46,943 nucleotides of DNA from Anaerolineales bacterium. GTDB lineage: Bacteria; Chloroflexota; Anaerolineae; Anaerolineales; Villigracilaceae. The translations under genes were made by a program, and so were the position numbers. The stretch is taken from contig JADLBX010000063.1 in the NCBI GenBank assembly GCA_020847435.1, positions 1 through 46,943 on the forward strand, in the 5' to 3' direction. This document shows positions 24,421 through 33,045 of the stretch, piece by piece. Every line of letters starts with the position of its first letter. The first letter of the stretch is position 1. A model generated the notes under the pieces. The model saw only the letters and a list, made by a program, of their open reading frames with translations, ran no database searches and was not told the origin of the DNA.

Positions 24421-26616
24421 ATGACCCTCGAACGCGGCGCGTTACTTCATAAAAGATATCGGATCGTAGAAATTCTCGGACAGGGCGGCATGGGTTCCGT
24501 GTACCGCGCCGTGGACGAAAACCTCGGCGTGGATGTTGCCGTTAAAGAGAATTTATTCACCACTGATGAATATGCGCGCCAGTTCCGTCTTGAAGCGGTG
24601 ATTCTCGCCAACCTGCGTCACCCGAACCTGCCGCGTGTGACTGATCATTTTGTCATCGGCGATCAGGGACAATATTTGGTGATGGATTACATCGAGGGAG
24701 AGGATTTGCGTCAGCGCATGGAGCGGCAAGGCAACATCACCGAAGATGAAGCGATTCTGCTCGGCGCGGCGATGTGCGACGCGCTTGCCTACCTGCACAC
24801 CCGCAAACCTCCGATTCTGCATCGCGACCTCAAACCCGGCAACGTGAAGATCACGCCGGACGGTCACATCTTTTTAGTGGACTTCGGCTTGGCGAAAGTG
24901 TTGCATGGAAGCCAGGCAACCACCACCGGCGCGCGCGCCATGACTCCGGGCTATTCTCCTCCAGAGCAATATGGCACGGCGCGCACTGATCCGCGCACGG
25001 ATATTTATTCGCTCGGCGCGACGTTATACGCGGCGTTGAGCGGCATCATCCCCGAAGATGGGCTTGCCCGTGCGATGGACAACACGCAACTCACGCCCCT
25101 GCGAAAACGCAACGGCAAAGTTTCGCGGCGGCTTGCCTCGGCAATCGAAAAAGCGATGGGCGTTGATCCTTCCGACCGCTTTCAAAACGCCGAAGATTTC
25201 AAAAATGCCTTGCTCGGTTCCAAATCGAAGACCCAAAGGATGCCGGGCGATTATTTGATCGCTCCGCCGCCGCCCTCAAGCGGAGAGTTGAAGATTCAAG
25301 AGTCTGTGGAAAAAGATTCGGGACCCACTCCCAATTTCAACCGTTCGGGGTTATTAGGCGCAGCGGATGAAGACGCGCCGGTTTTCAAACCGCCGCGCAA
25401 GAAGAAAAGCTTTTTGCGCCGCCTGGTTTCCGCCATCCTGTGGTTGTTGTTGATCCTCGCGGCGGGGGCGGTGGGTGTGGTGCGCTTTGCGCCGCAGTAT
25501 GTGCCGCCATTCTTGATGAGTCAGTTGAACGCGTTGCAAATTCCGTTTCTTGTGCCGCCTGCTTCCCCGACGCCGATTCCCCCGTCTGCCACGCCGGTTG
25601 TCACGGATGTCCCAATTGTCCCAATTGTCCCACCGCAAGCGACCGCCACGCAGACCCCGACCGTTCCGCCGACTGTCACCCTGCGCCCGACACAAACTTT
25701 AACGCCAACCGTAGACCCATCGGCAAGCGTCGCGCCGACCGCGTTTGGCGGAACTCTGGGACAGATCGCATTTGCCTCCGACCGTTCCGGGCTGCCTCAA
25801 ATTTACCTCGTCAATATCAACGGAACGGACCTCAAGCCGCTTACCGATATGCGTGAAGGCGCTTGCCAGCCGAATTGGTCGCCGGATGGCGACTTGATCG
25901 TCTTCGTTTCGCCCTGCCGCGCGCGCGCGGAATTCTACGACAACTTTTATTCCAGTTCCAGTTTATATGCGATCAAGCCTGACGGCACGGAATTACGCTC
26001 GCTGACCGTCATCCCCGGTTCCGACTTCGACCCAGCCTGGTCGCCCGACGGCGAGCGGATCGCCTTTGCTTCCGAGCGCGACGGTAAAAAAGAGATCTAT
26101 GTCCTCACGGTGGATTCAGGCGCGGTCACCCGCCTGACCGATTCGCCTGTGGGTATTGAAAACACACAGCCCTCCTGGTCTCCCGATGGAAAGCAGATCG
26201 TCTACACGGTGAAGCGCCTCGAAGCCTTTCAAGTTTGGGTGATGAGCGCCACCGGCAGGGATAATGCCCAATTAGTTCGGAGCGGACAAACTCTATGGGA
26301 CTACCTGCCGTTCTGGTCCACCGACGGGACGACGATCTTTTTCAACCAACGTAATCTCGGACCCGGGCGCCCGTGGTTGATGAGCATCCCGTTCGCCGAC
26401 TTTACCGCGCGTGAGCCTGTTAAATTGAATTTGCCCACGCCCATCGAAGACGTGGAATTTTCTCCGGATGGGTTGTGGATCACCTTCGAAAGCTCCAACG
26501 AATTTGGCAACCGCGATATCTATTATTCCTCCGCTACGGGCGGCAACCGCACACGCCTCACCGACGACCCAGGCGTTGACTTCGACCCAGACTGGAGTTC
26601 GGCGCCAAAGCCATAG
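24421..26616 (+). CDS. Membrane Ser/Thr protein kinase with TolB-like propeller sensor
   Basis: A PknB-type kinase of 731 residues. The kinase domain (about 12-270) is intact: glycine loop GQGGMGSVY (20-28), Lys 42 (VAVKE), HRDLKPGN with catalytic Asp 136, and DFG Asp 154. A basic juxtamembrane stretch leads to one membrane span (about 338-358), then a Pro/Thr-rich linker (about 375-440) and an extracellular beta-propeller of six WD40-like PD40/TolB repeats (about 445-728, recurring W/FSPDG). The propeller probably senses a cell-wall or extracellular ligand and the kinase relays it inside. It is followed by its own terminator. I see no PASTA repeats. Confidence 0.93.
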   Translation: MTLERGALLHKRYRIVEILGQGGMGSVYRAVDENLGVDVAVKENLFTTDEYARQFRLEAVILANLRHPNLPRVTDHFVIGDQGQYLVMDYIEGEDLRQRMERQGNITEDEAILLGAAMCDALAYLHTRKPPILHRDLKPGNVKITPDGHIFLVDFGLAKVLHGSQATTTGARAMTPGYSPPEQYGTARTDPRTDIYSLGATLYAALSGIIPEDGLARAMDNTQLTPLRKRNGKVSRRLASAIEKAMGVDPSDRFQNAEDFKNALLGSKSKTQRMPGDYLIAPPPPSSGELKIQESVEKDSGPTPNFNRSGLLGAADEDAPVFKPPRKKKSFLRRLVSAILWLLLILAAGAVGVVRFAPQYVPPFLMSQLNALQIPFLVPPASPTPIPPSATPVVTDVPIVPIVPPQATATQTPTVPPTVTLRPTQTLTPTVDPSASVAPTAFGGTLGQIAFASDRSGLPQIYLVNINGTDLKPLTDMREGACQPNWSPDGDLIVFVSPCRARAEFYDNFYSSSSLYAIKPDGTELRSLTVIPGSDFDPAWSPDGERIAFASERDGKKEIYVLTVDSGAVTRLTDSPVGIENTQPSWSPDGKQIVYTVKRLEAFQVWVMSATGRDNAQLVRSGQTLWDYLPFWSTDGTTIFFNQRNLGPGRPWLMSIPFADFTAREPVKLNLPTPIEDVEFSPDGLWITFESSNEFGNRDIYYSSATGGNRTRLTDDPGVDFDPDWSSAPKP

Positions 26617-26623
26617 AATAACG

Positions 26624-26654
26624 AATGCCTGCCTTTCCAATCGGCAGGCATTTT
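26624..26654 (+). terminator. Rho-independent terminator after the Ser/Thr kinase gene
   Basis: AATGCCTGCC (26624-26633) pairs perfectly with 26643-26652 around a 9-nt loop and runs into TTTT. It insulates the heat-shock promoter that follows. Confidence 0.9.
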
Positions 26655-26669
26655 CTTATACACTTCTTA

Positions 26670-26698
26670 TTGACTTCCCTTTTTGCCTCGTTTATCAT
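26670..26698 (+). promoter_or_regulatory. Sigma-70-type promoter of the hrcA operon
   Basis: TTGACT and TATCAT are separated by exactly 17 bp. The predicted start near 26705 puts the CIRCE operator just downstream in the 5' leader, the classical HrcA-repressed layout. Confidence 0.85.
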
Positions 26699-26712
26699 AC
26701 ATCCCATAAAAA

Positions 26713-26739
26713 ATAGCGCTCTCAACCCGAGAGCGCTAA
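26713..26739. promoter_or_regulatory. CIRCE operator (HrcA binding site), GC-shifted variant
   Basis: ATAGCGCTC, 9 nt, GAGCGCTAA. The canonical CIRCE is TTAGCACTC-N9-GAGTGCTAA; here the central A/T pair of each arm is G/C (AGCGCTC/GAGCGCT) and the first base is A. Arm length and the 9-nt spacer are conserved. HrcA bound here would block the operon until heat or misfolded protein titrates GroE-assisted HrcA folding. Confidence 0.9.
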
Positions 26740-26751
26740 TTGTGTGAAATC

Positions 26752-27789
26752 ATGATCGAACTTACCGAACGCCAGAAGAACTTACTTCTATTAATTATCC
26801 GTGATTACATCGAATCGGCGCAACCCATCGGCTCGAAGCGGCTGATGGAACATTACCGCCTCGATTTTTCGCCAGCCACCATCCGCAACGAAATGTCCGC
26901 GCTGACCGAGATGGGCTATCTGCGTCAGCCGCACACCTCCGCAGGACGCGTCCCGACCGAAGACGGCTATCGCTACTTCGTTAGCCAGATGATGCACAAT
27001 GCCGAACTTCCCGCGTCGGTGCAACACACCATCTCACACCAATTTCACCAATCCCGCGCCGACGTGGACCAGTGGATGACGCTCGCTGCATCTATCCTCG
27101 CGCATCAATCGCAAGGCGTATCGGTCATCACCGCTCCTCATTCCGAGCAAGCGCGCTACAAACATGTCGAACTCATCTCCACGCAAGGACGGCAAGTGCT
27201 CATGGTCTTGGTGATGGCAGGAGGCGAAGTCAGCCAACAAATCCTGACTCTTGCGGAACCCGTAACTCAAGACCGCCTCAGTCAGACCGCTGCGCGTCTT
27301 AACGCCCTTTTGGCTGCTCTCGCCGTAGACGCGATCTCCGCCCTCCCAGCCCGCCCCGACGCGCTCGACCAGGATATCCTCACCCTCATCGCGCAAGAGA
27401 TGCGACGCGCCACCTCCAGCGCCTCGGGCGAAATTTATACCGACGGCTTGACCAACGTTTTATCCGAACCCGAATTCGCTGAAGCCGACGAAGCGCGGCG
27501 CGCCTTGAAAATATTCGAAGAACGATCCACGTTGCAAGATTTGTTGGCGCGCACAACAACCAACAGCAACATCGGCGGTTTGCAAGTCATCATCGGCGGC
27601 GAGGGCGAGTGGGAGGAACTGCGTCAGTGTTCGATGGTCATCGCACGCTACGGAGTCCCCGGTATGGCGACGGGTACGCTCGGTGTTCTGGGTCCCATGC
27701 GGATGTCGTACACGAAGACGATTCCCACCGTCCGTTACGTGGCTGGGATATTGAGCGACCTGGTCAATGATCGGATCGCAGGCGAATAA
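26752..27789 (+). CDS. hrcA: Heat-inducible transcription repressor HrcA
   Basis: A 345-residue repressor of chaperone genes. The N-terminal winged helix-turn-helix is clear (ELTERQKNLLLLIIRDYIES, with PIGSKRL and FSPATIRNEMSALTEMGYL as recognition region, and the HTSAGRVPTEDGYRYFV block at about 65-82). The C-terminal part ends with the conserved VIARYGVPGMATGTLGVLGP-like segment (about 303-322) and the MSYTKTIPTVRYVAGILS tail. I use the ATG at 26752, directly after the CIRCE element; a TTG four codons upstream lies against the operator and is less likely. It is first in an autoregulated heat-shock cluster. Confidence 0.96.
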   Translation: MIELTERQKNLLLLIIRDYIESAQPIGSKRLMEHYRLDFSPATIRNEMSALTEMGYLRQPHTSAGRVPTEDGYRYFVSQMMHNAELPASVQHTISHQFHQSRADVDQWMTLAASILAHQSQGVSVITAPHSEQARYKHVELISTQGRQVLMVLVMAGGEVSQQILTLAEPVTQDRLSQTAARLNALLAALAVDAISALPARPDALDQDILTLIAQEMRRATSSASGEIYTDGLTNVLSEPEFAEADEARRALKIFEERSTLQDLLARTTTNSNIGGLQVIIGGEGEWEELRQCSMVIARYGVPGMATGTLGVLGPMRMSYTKTIPTVRYVAGILSDLVNDRIAGE

Positions 27790-27805
27790 TGGACGCGACG
27801 CATCT

Positions 27806-27873
27806 GTACCGCAAAGTTCACTTTGCGAATGATTGTAGTAAAGCAAGCAAAGGCAAGGTAAACCTTGCGGTAC
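27806..27873. repeat. GTACCGCAA palindromic repeat between hrcA and grpE
   Basis: Outer arms GTACCGCAA/TTGCGGTAC (27806-27814, 27865-27873) enclose two smaller hairpins, CGCAAAGT/ACTTTGCG (27810-27827) and GCAAGGT/ACCTTGC (27853-27868). The transcript could switch between alternative folds. It splits hrcA from grpE in the operon. Confidence 0.7.
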
Positions 27874-27912
27874 TGTGTAGCAAAAGCGAATTAACCTAAA
27901 GAGAGAAAGAGC

Positions 27913-28458
27913 ATGACACCTAAGAAGAATCAAAAGCACGAAACACACGAGATCAAGATCGAAGAGGCGGAAATGCCCGAGATGGATGAACAGCCGCAAG
28001 TGGATGTCGACGCGTTGAAACGTCAACTCGAAGACGCCGAAAATAAATTGGCGGAAAGCGTCGAGGGCTGGCAGCGTTCGCAGGCGGATTTCCAAAACTA
28101 CAAACGACGCGTCGAACGCGACAACGAAATGACGTTCGCTTCGATGAAGGGCGACATCGTCAAAAAGATTTTGCCCGTGCTTGACGATCTCGAACGCGCC
28201 CTGAATAATCGCCCAGCGGATGACGCGTGGGCAAACGGCATCGAATTGATCGCGCGCAAGTTTCAAAATATTTTGGACGTGGAAGGCATCAAGCGGATCG
28301 AAGCCCAAGGCGCCGAGTTCGATCCGAAATTCCACGAAGCAATCTCGCACGAACACAACGAAGATTTTGAAAGCGGGCAAGTGATCGAAGTGGTGCAAAA
28401 CGGATACATGCTCGGCGAGCGCGTGATACGCCCTGCGTTGGTGCGGGTCGCGCAATAA
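27913..28458 (+). CDS. grpE: Nucleotide exchange factor GrpE
   Basis: The 181-residue protein has the long N-terminal coiled coil (about 35-95, LKRQLEDAENKLAESVEGWQR-type) and the family core ADFQNYKRRVERD followed by KILPVLDDLERAL, and the C-terminal beta wing (FDPKFHEAISHE, GQVIEVVQNGYMLGERVIRPALVRVA). It releases ADP from DnaK and acts as a thermosensor. A purine-rich AGAGAGAAAGAG stands before the ATG. It is in the hrcA cluster upstream of dnaK, with an extra gene in between. Confidence 0.96.
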   Translation: MTPKKNQKHETHEIKIEEAEMPEMDEQPQVDVDALKRQLEDAENKLAESVEGWQRSQADFQNYKRRVERDNEMTFASMKGDIVKKILPVLDDLERALNNRPADDAWANGIELIARKFQNILDVEGIKRIEAQGAEFDPKFHEAISHEHNEDFESGQVIEVVQNGYMLGERVIRPALVRVAQ

Positions 28459-28494
28459 TGGTTTATCGCGACATATCGGAAGCGACATATACTC

Positions 28495-28845
28495 ATGCAA
28501 CAATTTCAATCCCCAAATAAGTCATTGAGCGTTGGCGTGGCCTTGTTGGTTGGTCAGTTGGTTATAAATGTGCCTGTGTTCCTTATCATAATTGGCGGAA
28601 TAATTCTGGCTATATTTGCTCTCGCTTTCGAATATTACTTACTCTCTTTGATATTGATTTTTCTTGGACCTTTAATTGCTTGGCTGTGGTGGTCATTTAT
28701 GGTTCCTCGTTGGCGTCGTTGGGCGCATAAACGAGTTGTTGATCCGAATAAACTTCAGAAATTAGCCGTTGCGACAGCATTGGTCTGGCCAAAAGGCTCA
28801 ATTCTTGAGAAAACAGAATTCAAATTGAAAGATGACGATAATTAA
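28495..28845 (+). CDS. Small membrane protein inserted between grpE and dnaK
   Basis: A 116-residue protein of unknown function with two or three hydrophobic spans (about residues 12-50 and 52-72), a basic [16 protein letters not shown] stretch after the last span, and a soluble acidic tail ending KLKDDDN. Its codon use is more AT-rich than the flanking chaperone genes, and it is not part of the usual hrcA-grpE-dnaK-dnaJ order. It stops 14 bp before the dnaK ATG and its last codons overlap the dnaK ribosome-binding site AAGGAG, so it is co-transcribed. Either a late insertion or a stress-linked membrane partner. Confidence 0.75.
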   Translation: MQQFQSPNKSLSVGVALLVGQLVINVPVFLIIIGGIILAIFALAFEYYLLSLILIFLGPLIAWLWWSFMVPRWRRWAHKRVVDPNKLQKLAVATALVWPKGSILEKTEFKLKDDDN

Positions 28846-28859
28846 GGAGACCTTATTTC

Positions 28860-30737
28860 ATGGCAAAAATCATCGGTATTGACTTAGGCACGACCAACTC
28901 CGTTGCGGCGGTAATGCAGGGCGGCGAACCCGTTGTGATTCCGTCGGCGGAGGGGGAGCGGCTTGTTCCGTCTGTTGTGGCGGTGAACAAGAATGGCGAA
29001 CGACTCGTCGGGCGCGTGGCGCGCAATCAGGCGATCACGAATCCGCAGAACACGATCTTTTCGGTAAAGCGCTTCATGGGGCGCAAGTCGGACGACCCCG
29101 AAGTGGAACGGACGAAGAAGCGCGTGCCGTACGCGGTGAAAGCGGCAGACAACGGCGATGTGCGCGTGCAACTCGGCGAGAAAGATTATTCGCCGCCTGA
29201 AGTTTCGGCGATGATCCTTGCCAAGATCAAGCGCGACGCGGAAGCCTACCTCGGCGAGCCGATCACGCAGGCGGTCATCACCGTCCCTGCGTATTTCAAC
29301 GACGCGCAACGCAACGCGACCAAGGACGCGGGCAAGATCGCTGGACTCGAAGTCCTGCGCATCATCAACGAGCCGACGGCTTCATCGCTGGCGTATGGTC
29401 TCGATAAAAAGAAGAACGAGATCATCGCAGTCTACGACCTCGGCGGCGGCACGTTCGACATTTCGATTCTCGATGTGGGCGACGGCGTGTTCCAAGTCCG
29501 CGCGACGAGCGGCGACACGTTCCTCGGCGGCGACGATTTCGATTTGCGAATCATGGATCATCTCATCGAGCAATTCAAAAAAGATAGCGGTATTGATCTG
29601 CACAACGATCGTCAGGCGTTGCAGAGATTGAAAGAAGCCAGCGAGAAAGCGAAGATCGAACTTTCGACCACGATGCAGACGGAGATCAACCTCCCGTATT
29701 TGACAGCGGATGCGACGGGTCCCAAACATTTGGTGATGACCCTCACCCGCGCCAAACTCGAACAGCTGACAGCGGATCTCGTTGACCGTACGATTGCTCC
29801 ACTCAAGCAGGCTTTGTCCGACGCTGGATTGAGCGCGGGCGACATTCACGAAGTGGTGATGGTGGGAGGCATGACGCGTATGCCCGCCGTGCAAGACCGC
29901 GTGCGCGCGTTCTTTGGCAAGGAGCCGCACAAAGGCGTCAACCCCGATGAAGTGGTCGCGGTTGGCGCGGCGATTCAGGCTGGCGTACTTGGCGGCGAGG
30001 TGAAAGATATTTTGCTCCTCGACGTTACGCCCCTGTCGCTTTCGATCGAGACGTTGGGCGGCGTCGCCACCACGCAGATCGAACGCAACACGACGATTCC
30101 GACTCGCAAATCGCAAGTCTTTTCCACGGCGACCGATAGCCAGACACAAGTTGAAATCCACGTTTTGCAAGGCGAGCGACCGATGGCGGCGGATAACAAG
30201 TCGCTGGGCAAATTCATCCTCGATGGGATTCCTCCCGCGCCGCGCGGTGTGCCGCAGATCGAAGTGACGTTCGATGTGGACGCGAACGGCATCCTCAAAG
30301 TCAGCGCGCAGGATAAGGCGACGGGACGTTCGCAACACATCACGATCACCGCGTCGTCGGGCTTGTCTGACGCCGAGGTGGAGAAAATGAAAAAGGACGC
30401 GGAGGCTCACGCCGAAGAGGACCGCAAGCGCAAAGAGTTGATCGAAGCGCGCAACCATGCCGATAACACCGTCTATGCGGCGGAGAAGGCGTTGCGTGAG
30501 TTCGGCGATAAAGTTCCTGCTGAGGTCAAGACCGAGATCGAGACGAATGTCGCGGCGGTGAAGAAAGCGGCGGAGGGTGAGGATGTGTCGGCGATCAAAG
30601 CCGCCACGGACGCGCTAGGGCAGGTCATTCAAAAGATTGGAGCAAGCGCCTACGGCGAATCAGCCGTCCCTGAGGGCGAAGCGGGTTCTTCATCCAGTGA
30701 AAACCCTGATGTGGTTGAGGGCGAAGTCAAGGAATAG
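28860..30737 (+). CDS. dnaK: Molecular chaperone DnaK (Hsp70)
   Basis: The 625-residue Hsp70 is complete: ATPase domain opening [11 protein letters not shown] (about 3-13), phosphate-2 motif [16 protein letters not shown] (about 189-204), adenosine motif [14 protein letters not shown] (about 333-346), interdomain linker [14 protein letters not shown] (about 381-394), substrate-binding domain with [13 protein letters not shown] (about 427-439), and a helical lid ending in an acidic [12 protein letters not shown] tail. It binds exposed hydrophobic segments with DnaJ and GrpE. AAGGAG lies about 9 bases before the ATG. The word starting at its TAG stop is repeated after the stop at 4867. Confidence 0.98.
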   Translation: MAKIIGIDLGTTNSVAAVMQGGEPVVIPSAEGERLVPSVVAVNKNGERLVGRVARNQAITNPQNTIFSVKRFMGRKSDDPEVERTKKRVPYAVKAADNGDVRVQLGEKDYSPPEVSAMILAKIKRDAEAYLGEPITQAVITVPAYFNDAQRNATKDAGKIAGLEVLRIINEPTASSLAYGLDKKKNEIIAVYDLGGGTFDISILDVGDGVFQVRATSGDTFLGGDDFDLRIMDHLIEQFKKDSGIDLHNDRQALQRLKEASEKAKIELSTTMQTEINLPYLTADATGPKHLVMTLTRAKLEQLTADLVDRTIAPLKQALSDAGLSAGDIHEVVMVGGMTRMPAVQDRVRAFFGKEPHKGVNPDEVVAVGAAIQAGVLGGEVKDILLLDVTPLSLSIETLGGVATTQIERNTTIPTRKSQVFSTATDSQTQVEIHVLQGERPMAADNKSLGKFILDGIPPAPRGVPQIEVTFDVDANGILKVSAQDKATGRSQHITITASSGLSDAEVEKMKKDAEAHAEEDRKRKELIEARNHADNTVYAAEKALREFGDKVPAEVKTEIETNVAAVKKAAEGEDVSAIKAATDALGQVIQKIGASAYGESAVPEGEAGSSSSENPDVVEGEVKE

Positions 30738-30781
30738 AAAGTGGAAAGTGGTGAGGAGCCACTGTCTACTTGCTGATAAGT

Positions 30782-31903
30782 ATGTCTGATCGAGATTATT
30801 ACGACACTCTAGGCGTGGGACGGAACGCGAGCGATGACGAGATCAAAGGCGCGTTCCGTAAACTCGCGCGCCAGTATCATCCCGATGTGAACAAGGACGC
30901 GGGCGCGGAGGAAAAGTTCAAAGAGATCAACGAGGCGTACGGAGCGCTTTCGGACGCGGATAAGCGGGCGCGCTACGATCGCTTCGGCAAGGCGGGACTG
31001 GGCGGCGCGGGCGGCTTCCACGATTACACAGCGGACTTCGGCGATATTTTCGAGGACTTGTTCCGTGGGTTTGGATTTTCGACGGGGGGCGGACGTTCAC
31101 GTCGGTCGCCGCGGCGTGGGCGCGATATGCAAATGCAGGTCACGCTGACGTTTGAAGAGTCGGTGTTCGGCGTTGAAAAGGAAATCGAGTTTACGCGCGA
31201 CGAAACTTGTTCACACTGCGGCGGCAACGGCGCGGAGCCTGGCACGTCGCCTGTGAAGTGCGCGACGTGTCATGGGCAGGGCGAAGTGCGGACGGTGCGG
31301 CAGACTTTTCTCGGTCAGATGGTGCAGTCGTCCACTTGCCCGACGTGCAACGGACGCGGCGAGACGATCTCCACTCCGTGCAAGACTTGTCGCGGCGGCG
31401 GGCTGGAACGCAAGAAAGTAAAGAAGAAGGTGCAAATCCCTGCGGGTGTGGATGTGGGGACGCAGATCCGTTTGACGGGGGAGGGGAGCCCTGGCGAAAA
31501 CGGCGGTCCGAACGGGAGTGTGTATCTCGTGCTGGATGTGAAGCCGCATAAATTTTTCAAGCGGCGTGAGAACGATATTTTGTTGAATCTCGATATCAAC
31601 GTGGCGCAAGCCGTGTTAGGCGCGGAGATTCACGTGCCGACGATTGACGGCGACGAGAAGTTGAAAATCCCTGCTGGGACTCAGCCTGGCAAAGTTTTTC
31701 ACTTGCGAGGCAAAGGTGTGCCGTTCGTACGGCGGAACGGTCGCGGCGATCAGCTGGTGCTGGTCAATGTGGCGGTGCCAACCAAGTTGACGAAGGAGCA
31801 ACGTGAGTTGTTCGAGAAATTGGCGGAGAGTCTAGGCACGACGGTGAAGCCGCAGGAGAAGGGATTTTTGGATTGGTTGGGAGAGACGTTTGGGGGTGGG
31901 TAA
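30782..31903 (+). CDS. dnaJ: Chaperone DnaJ (Hsp40)
   Basis: A 373-residue type I Hsp40: J domain with the HPD motif (YHPDVN, about 32-37), short Gly/Phe region (about 75-110), a Zn domain with four CxxCxGxG repeats ([32 protein letters not shown]; about 140-215), then the two C-terminal substrate-binding domains ([13 protein letters not shown] and [21 protein letters not shown]). It delivers clients to DnaK and stimulates its ATPase. I use the ATG at 30782; no good ribosome-binding site is adjacent (GAGGAG is about 25 bases away), so translation may be weak or coupled to dnaK. Confidence 0.97.
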   Translation: MSDRDYYDTLGVGRNASDDEIKGAFRKLARQYHPDVNKDAGAEEKFKEINEAYGALSDADKRARYDRFGKAGLGGAGGFHDYTADFGDIFEDLFRGFGFSTGGGRSRRSPRRGRDMQMQVTLTFEESVFGVEKEIEFTRDETCSHCGGNGAEPGTSPVKCATCHGQGEVRTVRQTFLGQMVQSSTCPTCNGRGETISTPCKTCRGGGLERKKVKKKVQIPAGVDVGTQIRLTGEGSPGENGGPNGSVYLVLDVKPHKFFKRRENDILLNLDINVAQAVLGAEIHVPTIDGDEKLKIPAGTQPGKVFHLRGKGVPFVRRNGRGDQLVLVNVAVPTKLTKEQRELFEKLAESLGTTVKPQEKGFLDWLGETFGGG

Positions 31904-31920
31904 GTGGTAATTGAGGGAGG

Positions 31921-31980
31921 AGAGGATTGGAGAATTAGAGAATTGGGGGTTGGAGACTAGAGACTAGAGATTGGAGATTG
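31921..31980. repeat. GAGAATTAG/GAGACTAGA tandem repeat, copy 3
   Basis: A 60-bp chain of 7-9 base units (AGAGGATTGG, AGAATTAG, AGAATTGG, GGTTGGAGACTAG, AGACTAG, AGATTGG, AGATTG) directly after dnaJ and directly before its terminator stem. Same family as 4976-5046 (opposite strand) and 17970-18008; a short remnant is at 32754-32770. Confidence 0.7.
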
Positions 31981-32010
31981 ACGAGCGGAGGAGGGTCTGC
32001 TCGTTTTTTT
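31981..32010 (+). terminator. Rho-independent terminator of the heat-shock operon
   Basis: ACGAGC (31981-31986) pairs with GCTCGT (31999-32004), with further GGA/TCT pairing including a wobble, followed by seven Ts. Nearly the same hairpin occurs at 32902-32928. Confidence 0.85.
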
Positions 32011-32031
32011 GTTTTTGGTAATGCCTGTAGG

Positions 32032-32067
32032 ATTTGTATTACAAATTTGTCGTTGACTTACAAATTT
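32032..32067. promoter_or_regulatory. Putative antitoxin operator (TACAAAT sites)
   Basis: ATTTGTA-T-TACAAAT (32032-32046) is a perfect palindrome, and TACAAATTT recurs at 32059-32067 inside the promoter spacer, about two helical turns away. AbrB-type antitoxins usually repress their own operon by binding such sites. Confidence 0.55.
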
Positions 32068-32081
32068 CCTAATGGTAAACT
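32053..32081 (+). promoter_or_regulatory. Promoter of the AbrB/VapC toxin-antitoxin operon
   Basis: TTGACT and TAAACT separated by 17 bp; an AGAAAGGATA ribosome-binding region follows at 32091-32100 before the ATG at 32105. Confidence 0.8.
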
Positions 32082-32104
32082 GACTCTAGCAGAAAGGATA
32101 CTTT

Positions 32105-32353
32105 ATGGAAGGATATATTACCGTCAAAGGGCAGATTGTCATTCCCGCCGAGTTGCGTCGTAAGTTTGGGATCACACCTAATACTCGCATTGCGATCATA
32201 GACAATGAGCATGAGATCATTCTACGGCCCATTACAAAGGATTATCTCAAGAAATTACAAGGGTCTCTAAAGGGATCGGGCGCGCTGGAGGTTTTGCTGG
32301 AGGAACGTCGGAAGGACAGGGAGAAGGAAGATGCAAAATTCCGTCGTGCTTGA
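32105..32353 (+). CDS. AbrB/MazE/SpoVT-type antitoxin
   Basis: An 82-residue protein beginning with a swapped-hairpin AbrB domain (YITVKGQIVIPAELRRKFGI, about 4-23, then IAIIDNEHEIILRPI), which binds operator DNA, and a charged C-terminal tail that would wrap around the toxin. It overlaps the PIN-domain gene by 23 bp. The order antitoxin-toxin, the promoter and the TACAAAT sites all fit an autoregulated vapBC-type locus. Confidence 0.9.
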   Translation: MEGYITVKGQIVIPAELRRKFGITPNTRIAIIDNEHEIILRPITKDYLKKLQGSLKGSGALEVLLEERRKDREKEDAKFRRA

Positions 32354-32735
32354 TGCGTATGCGCTTTTGGCGTTCTTTCAAAATGAAGCGGGCGCAGACG
32401 TGGTTCGACATTTGATTCTTCAGGGAATAGAGGGCGAAATTGACCTAGCCATGTGTACAGTGAATGCTGGCGAGGTTTGGTATTCCATTGCTCGAAGGAA
32501 ATCGATGGGAACGGCGGACGCGTATATGCGTGAAATCCAATCTATGCCGATTGAGATCGTGGATGTCGGATGGGAATTGACGAGACAGGCGGCGGTGTAC
32601 AAAACGCAAGGAAATATTTCTTACGGCGATTGCTTCGCCGCTGCGTTGGCAAAGGAACGGAATGGAGAACTCGTGACCGGCGATAAAGAGTTCAAGTCAT
32701 TGACAAGCGAAATAAAAATCAAATGGTTGAAATGA
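32331..32735 (+). CDS. vapC: PIN-domain toxin, VapC family
   Basis: A 134-residue PIN-domain ribonuclease. The four acidic metal ligands are in place: D8 (VVLDAYALLAFF), E48 (NAGEVWY), D100 (SYGDCFAAALA) and D118 (VTGDKEF). VapC toxins typically cut tRNA or rRNA. It starts inside the antitoxin gene (23-bp overlap), so its translation is coupled. Confidence 0.93.
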   Translation: MQNSVVLDAYALLAFFQNEAGADVVRHLILQGIEGEIDLAMCTVNAGEVWYSIARRKSMGTADAYMREIQSMPIEIVDVGWELTRQAAVYKTQGNISYGDCFAAALAKERNGELVTGDKEFKSLTSEIKIKWLK

Positions 32736-32901
32736 CAAGTTGTTGTAGAAGGTAGGAGATTGGAGATTGGCAGGCTGCGATAATTTAGAACGCGAATGGC
32801 GCAAAGGGACGAATTACGCATATATTTTGGGTTTATTTGCGGCATTTGCAAATTCGTGATACTTGCGTTGAAAGCTCATGGACTTGGAGTAAATCATGCA
32901 G

Positions 32902-32928
32902 CGAGCGGAGGTGAGTCCGCTCGTTTTT
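32902..32928 (+). terminator. Rho-independent terminator
   Basis: CGAGCGGA (32902-32909) pairs perfectly with TCCGCTCG (32916-32923) and is followed by five Ts. The sequence around it (GAGCGGAGG...CCGCTCGTTTTT) closely matches the terminator at 31981-32010, suggesting the toxin-antitoxin module is bracketed by two copies of one terminator element. Confidence 0.85.
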
Positions 32929-32966
32929 GTTTTGCGCCAACAGTACCTCAATAAGTTAAAGTTGTA

Positions 32967-33009
32967 GGCAAATTGCCAATTTGCCAAGCGCAATTTAGCA
33001 AATTGCGCT
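32967..33009. repeat. Pair of AATT-centred palindromes
   Basis: GGCAAATT-GCC-AATTTGCC (32967-32985) is followed directly by AGCGCAATTT-AGC-AAATTGCGCT (32987-33009). The second shares the GCGCAA...TTGCGC(TAC) outer word with 13554-13580. Confidence 0.75.
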
Positions 33010-33045
33010 ACACGATAATCGAGTGATGGCTCGGCGGCGGGGTAA

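Larger units (their letters stand above)
32736..33045. other. 310-bp gene-free interval with terminator and palindromes
   Basis: No gene is supported. It contains a remnant of the GAGATTGG repeat (32754-32770), a rho-independent terminator (32902-32928) about 165 bp after vapC, and two adjacent AT-centred palindromes (32967-33009) close to the end of the minus-strand PLP-enzyme gene. Confidence 0.6.

Noticed and set aside
27460..28509. Minus-strand open frame of 349 codons across hrcA, grpE and the small membrane gene
   Set aside because: It lies opposite clear hrcA and grpE coding sequence and gives no recognisable protein.
29382..30458. Minus-strand open frame opposite dnaK
   Set aside because: Shadow of a highly biased coding sequence, without start signals.
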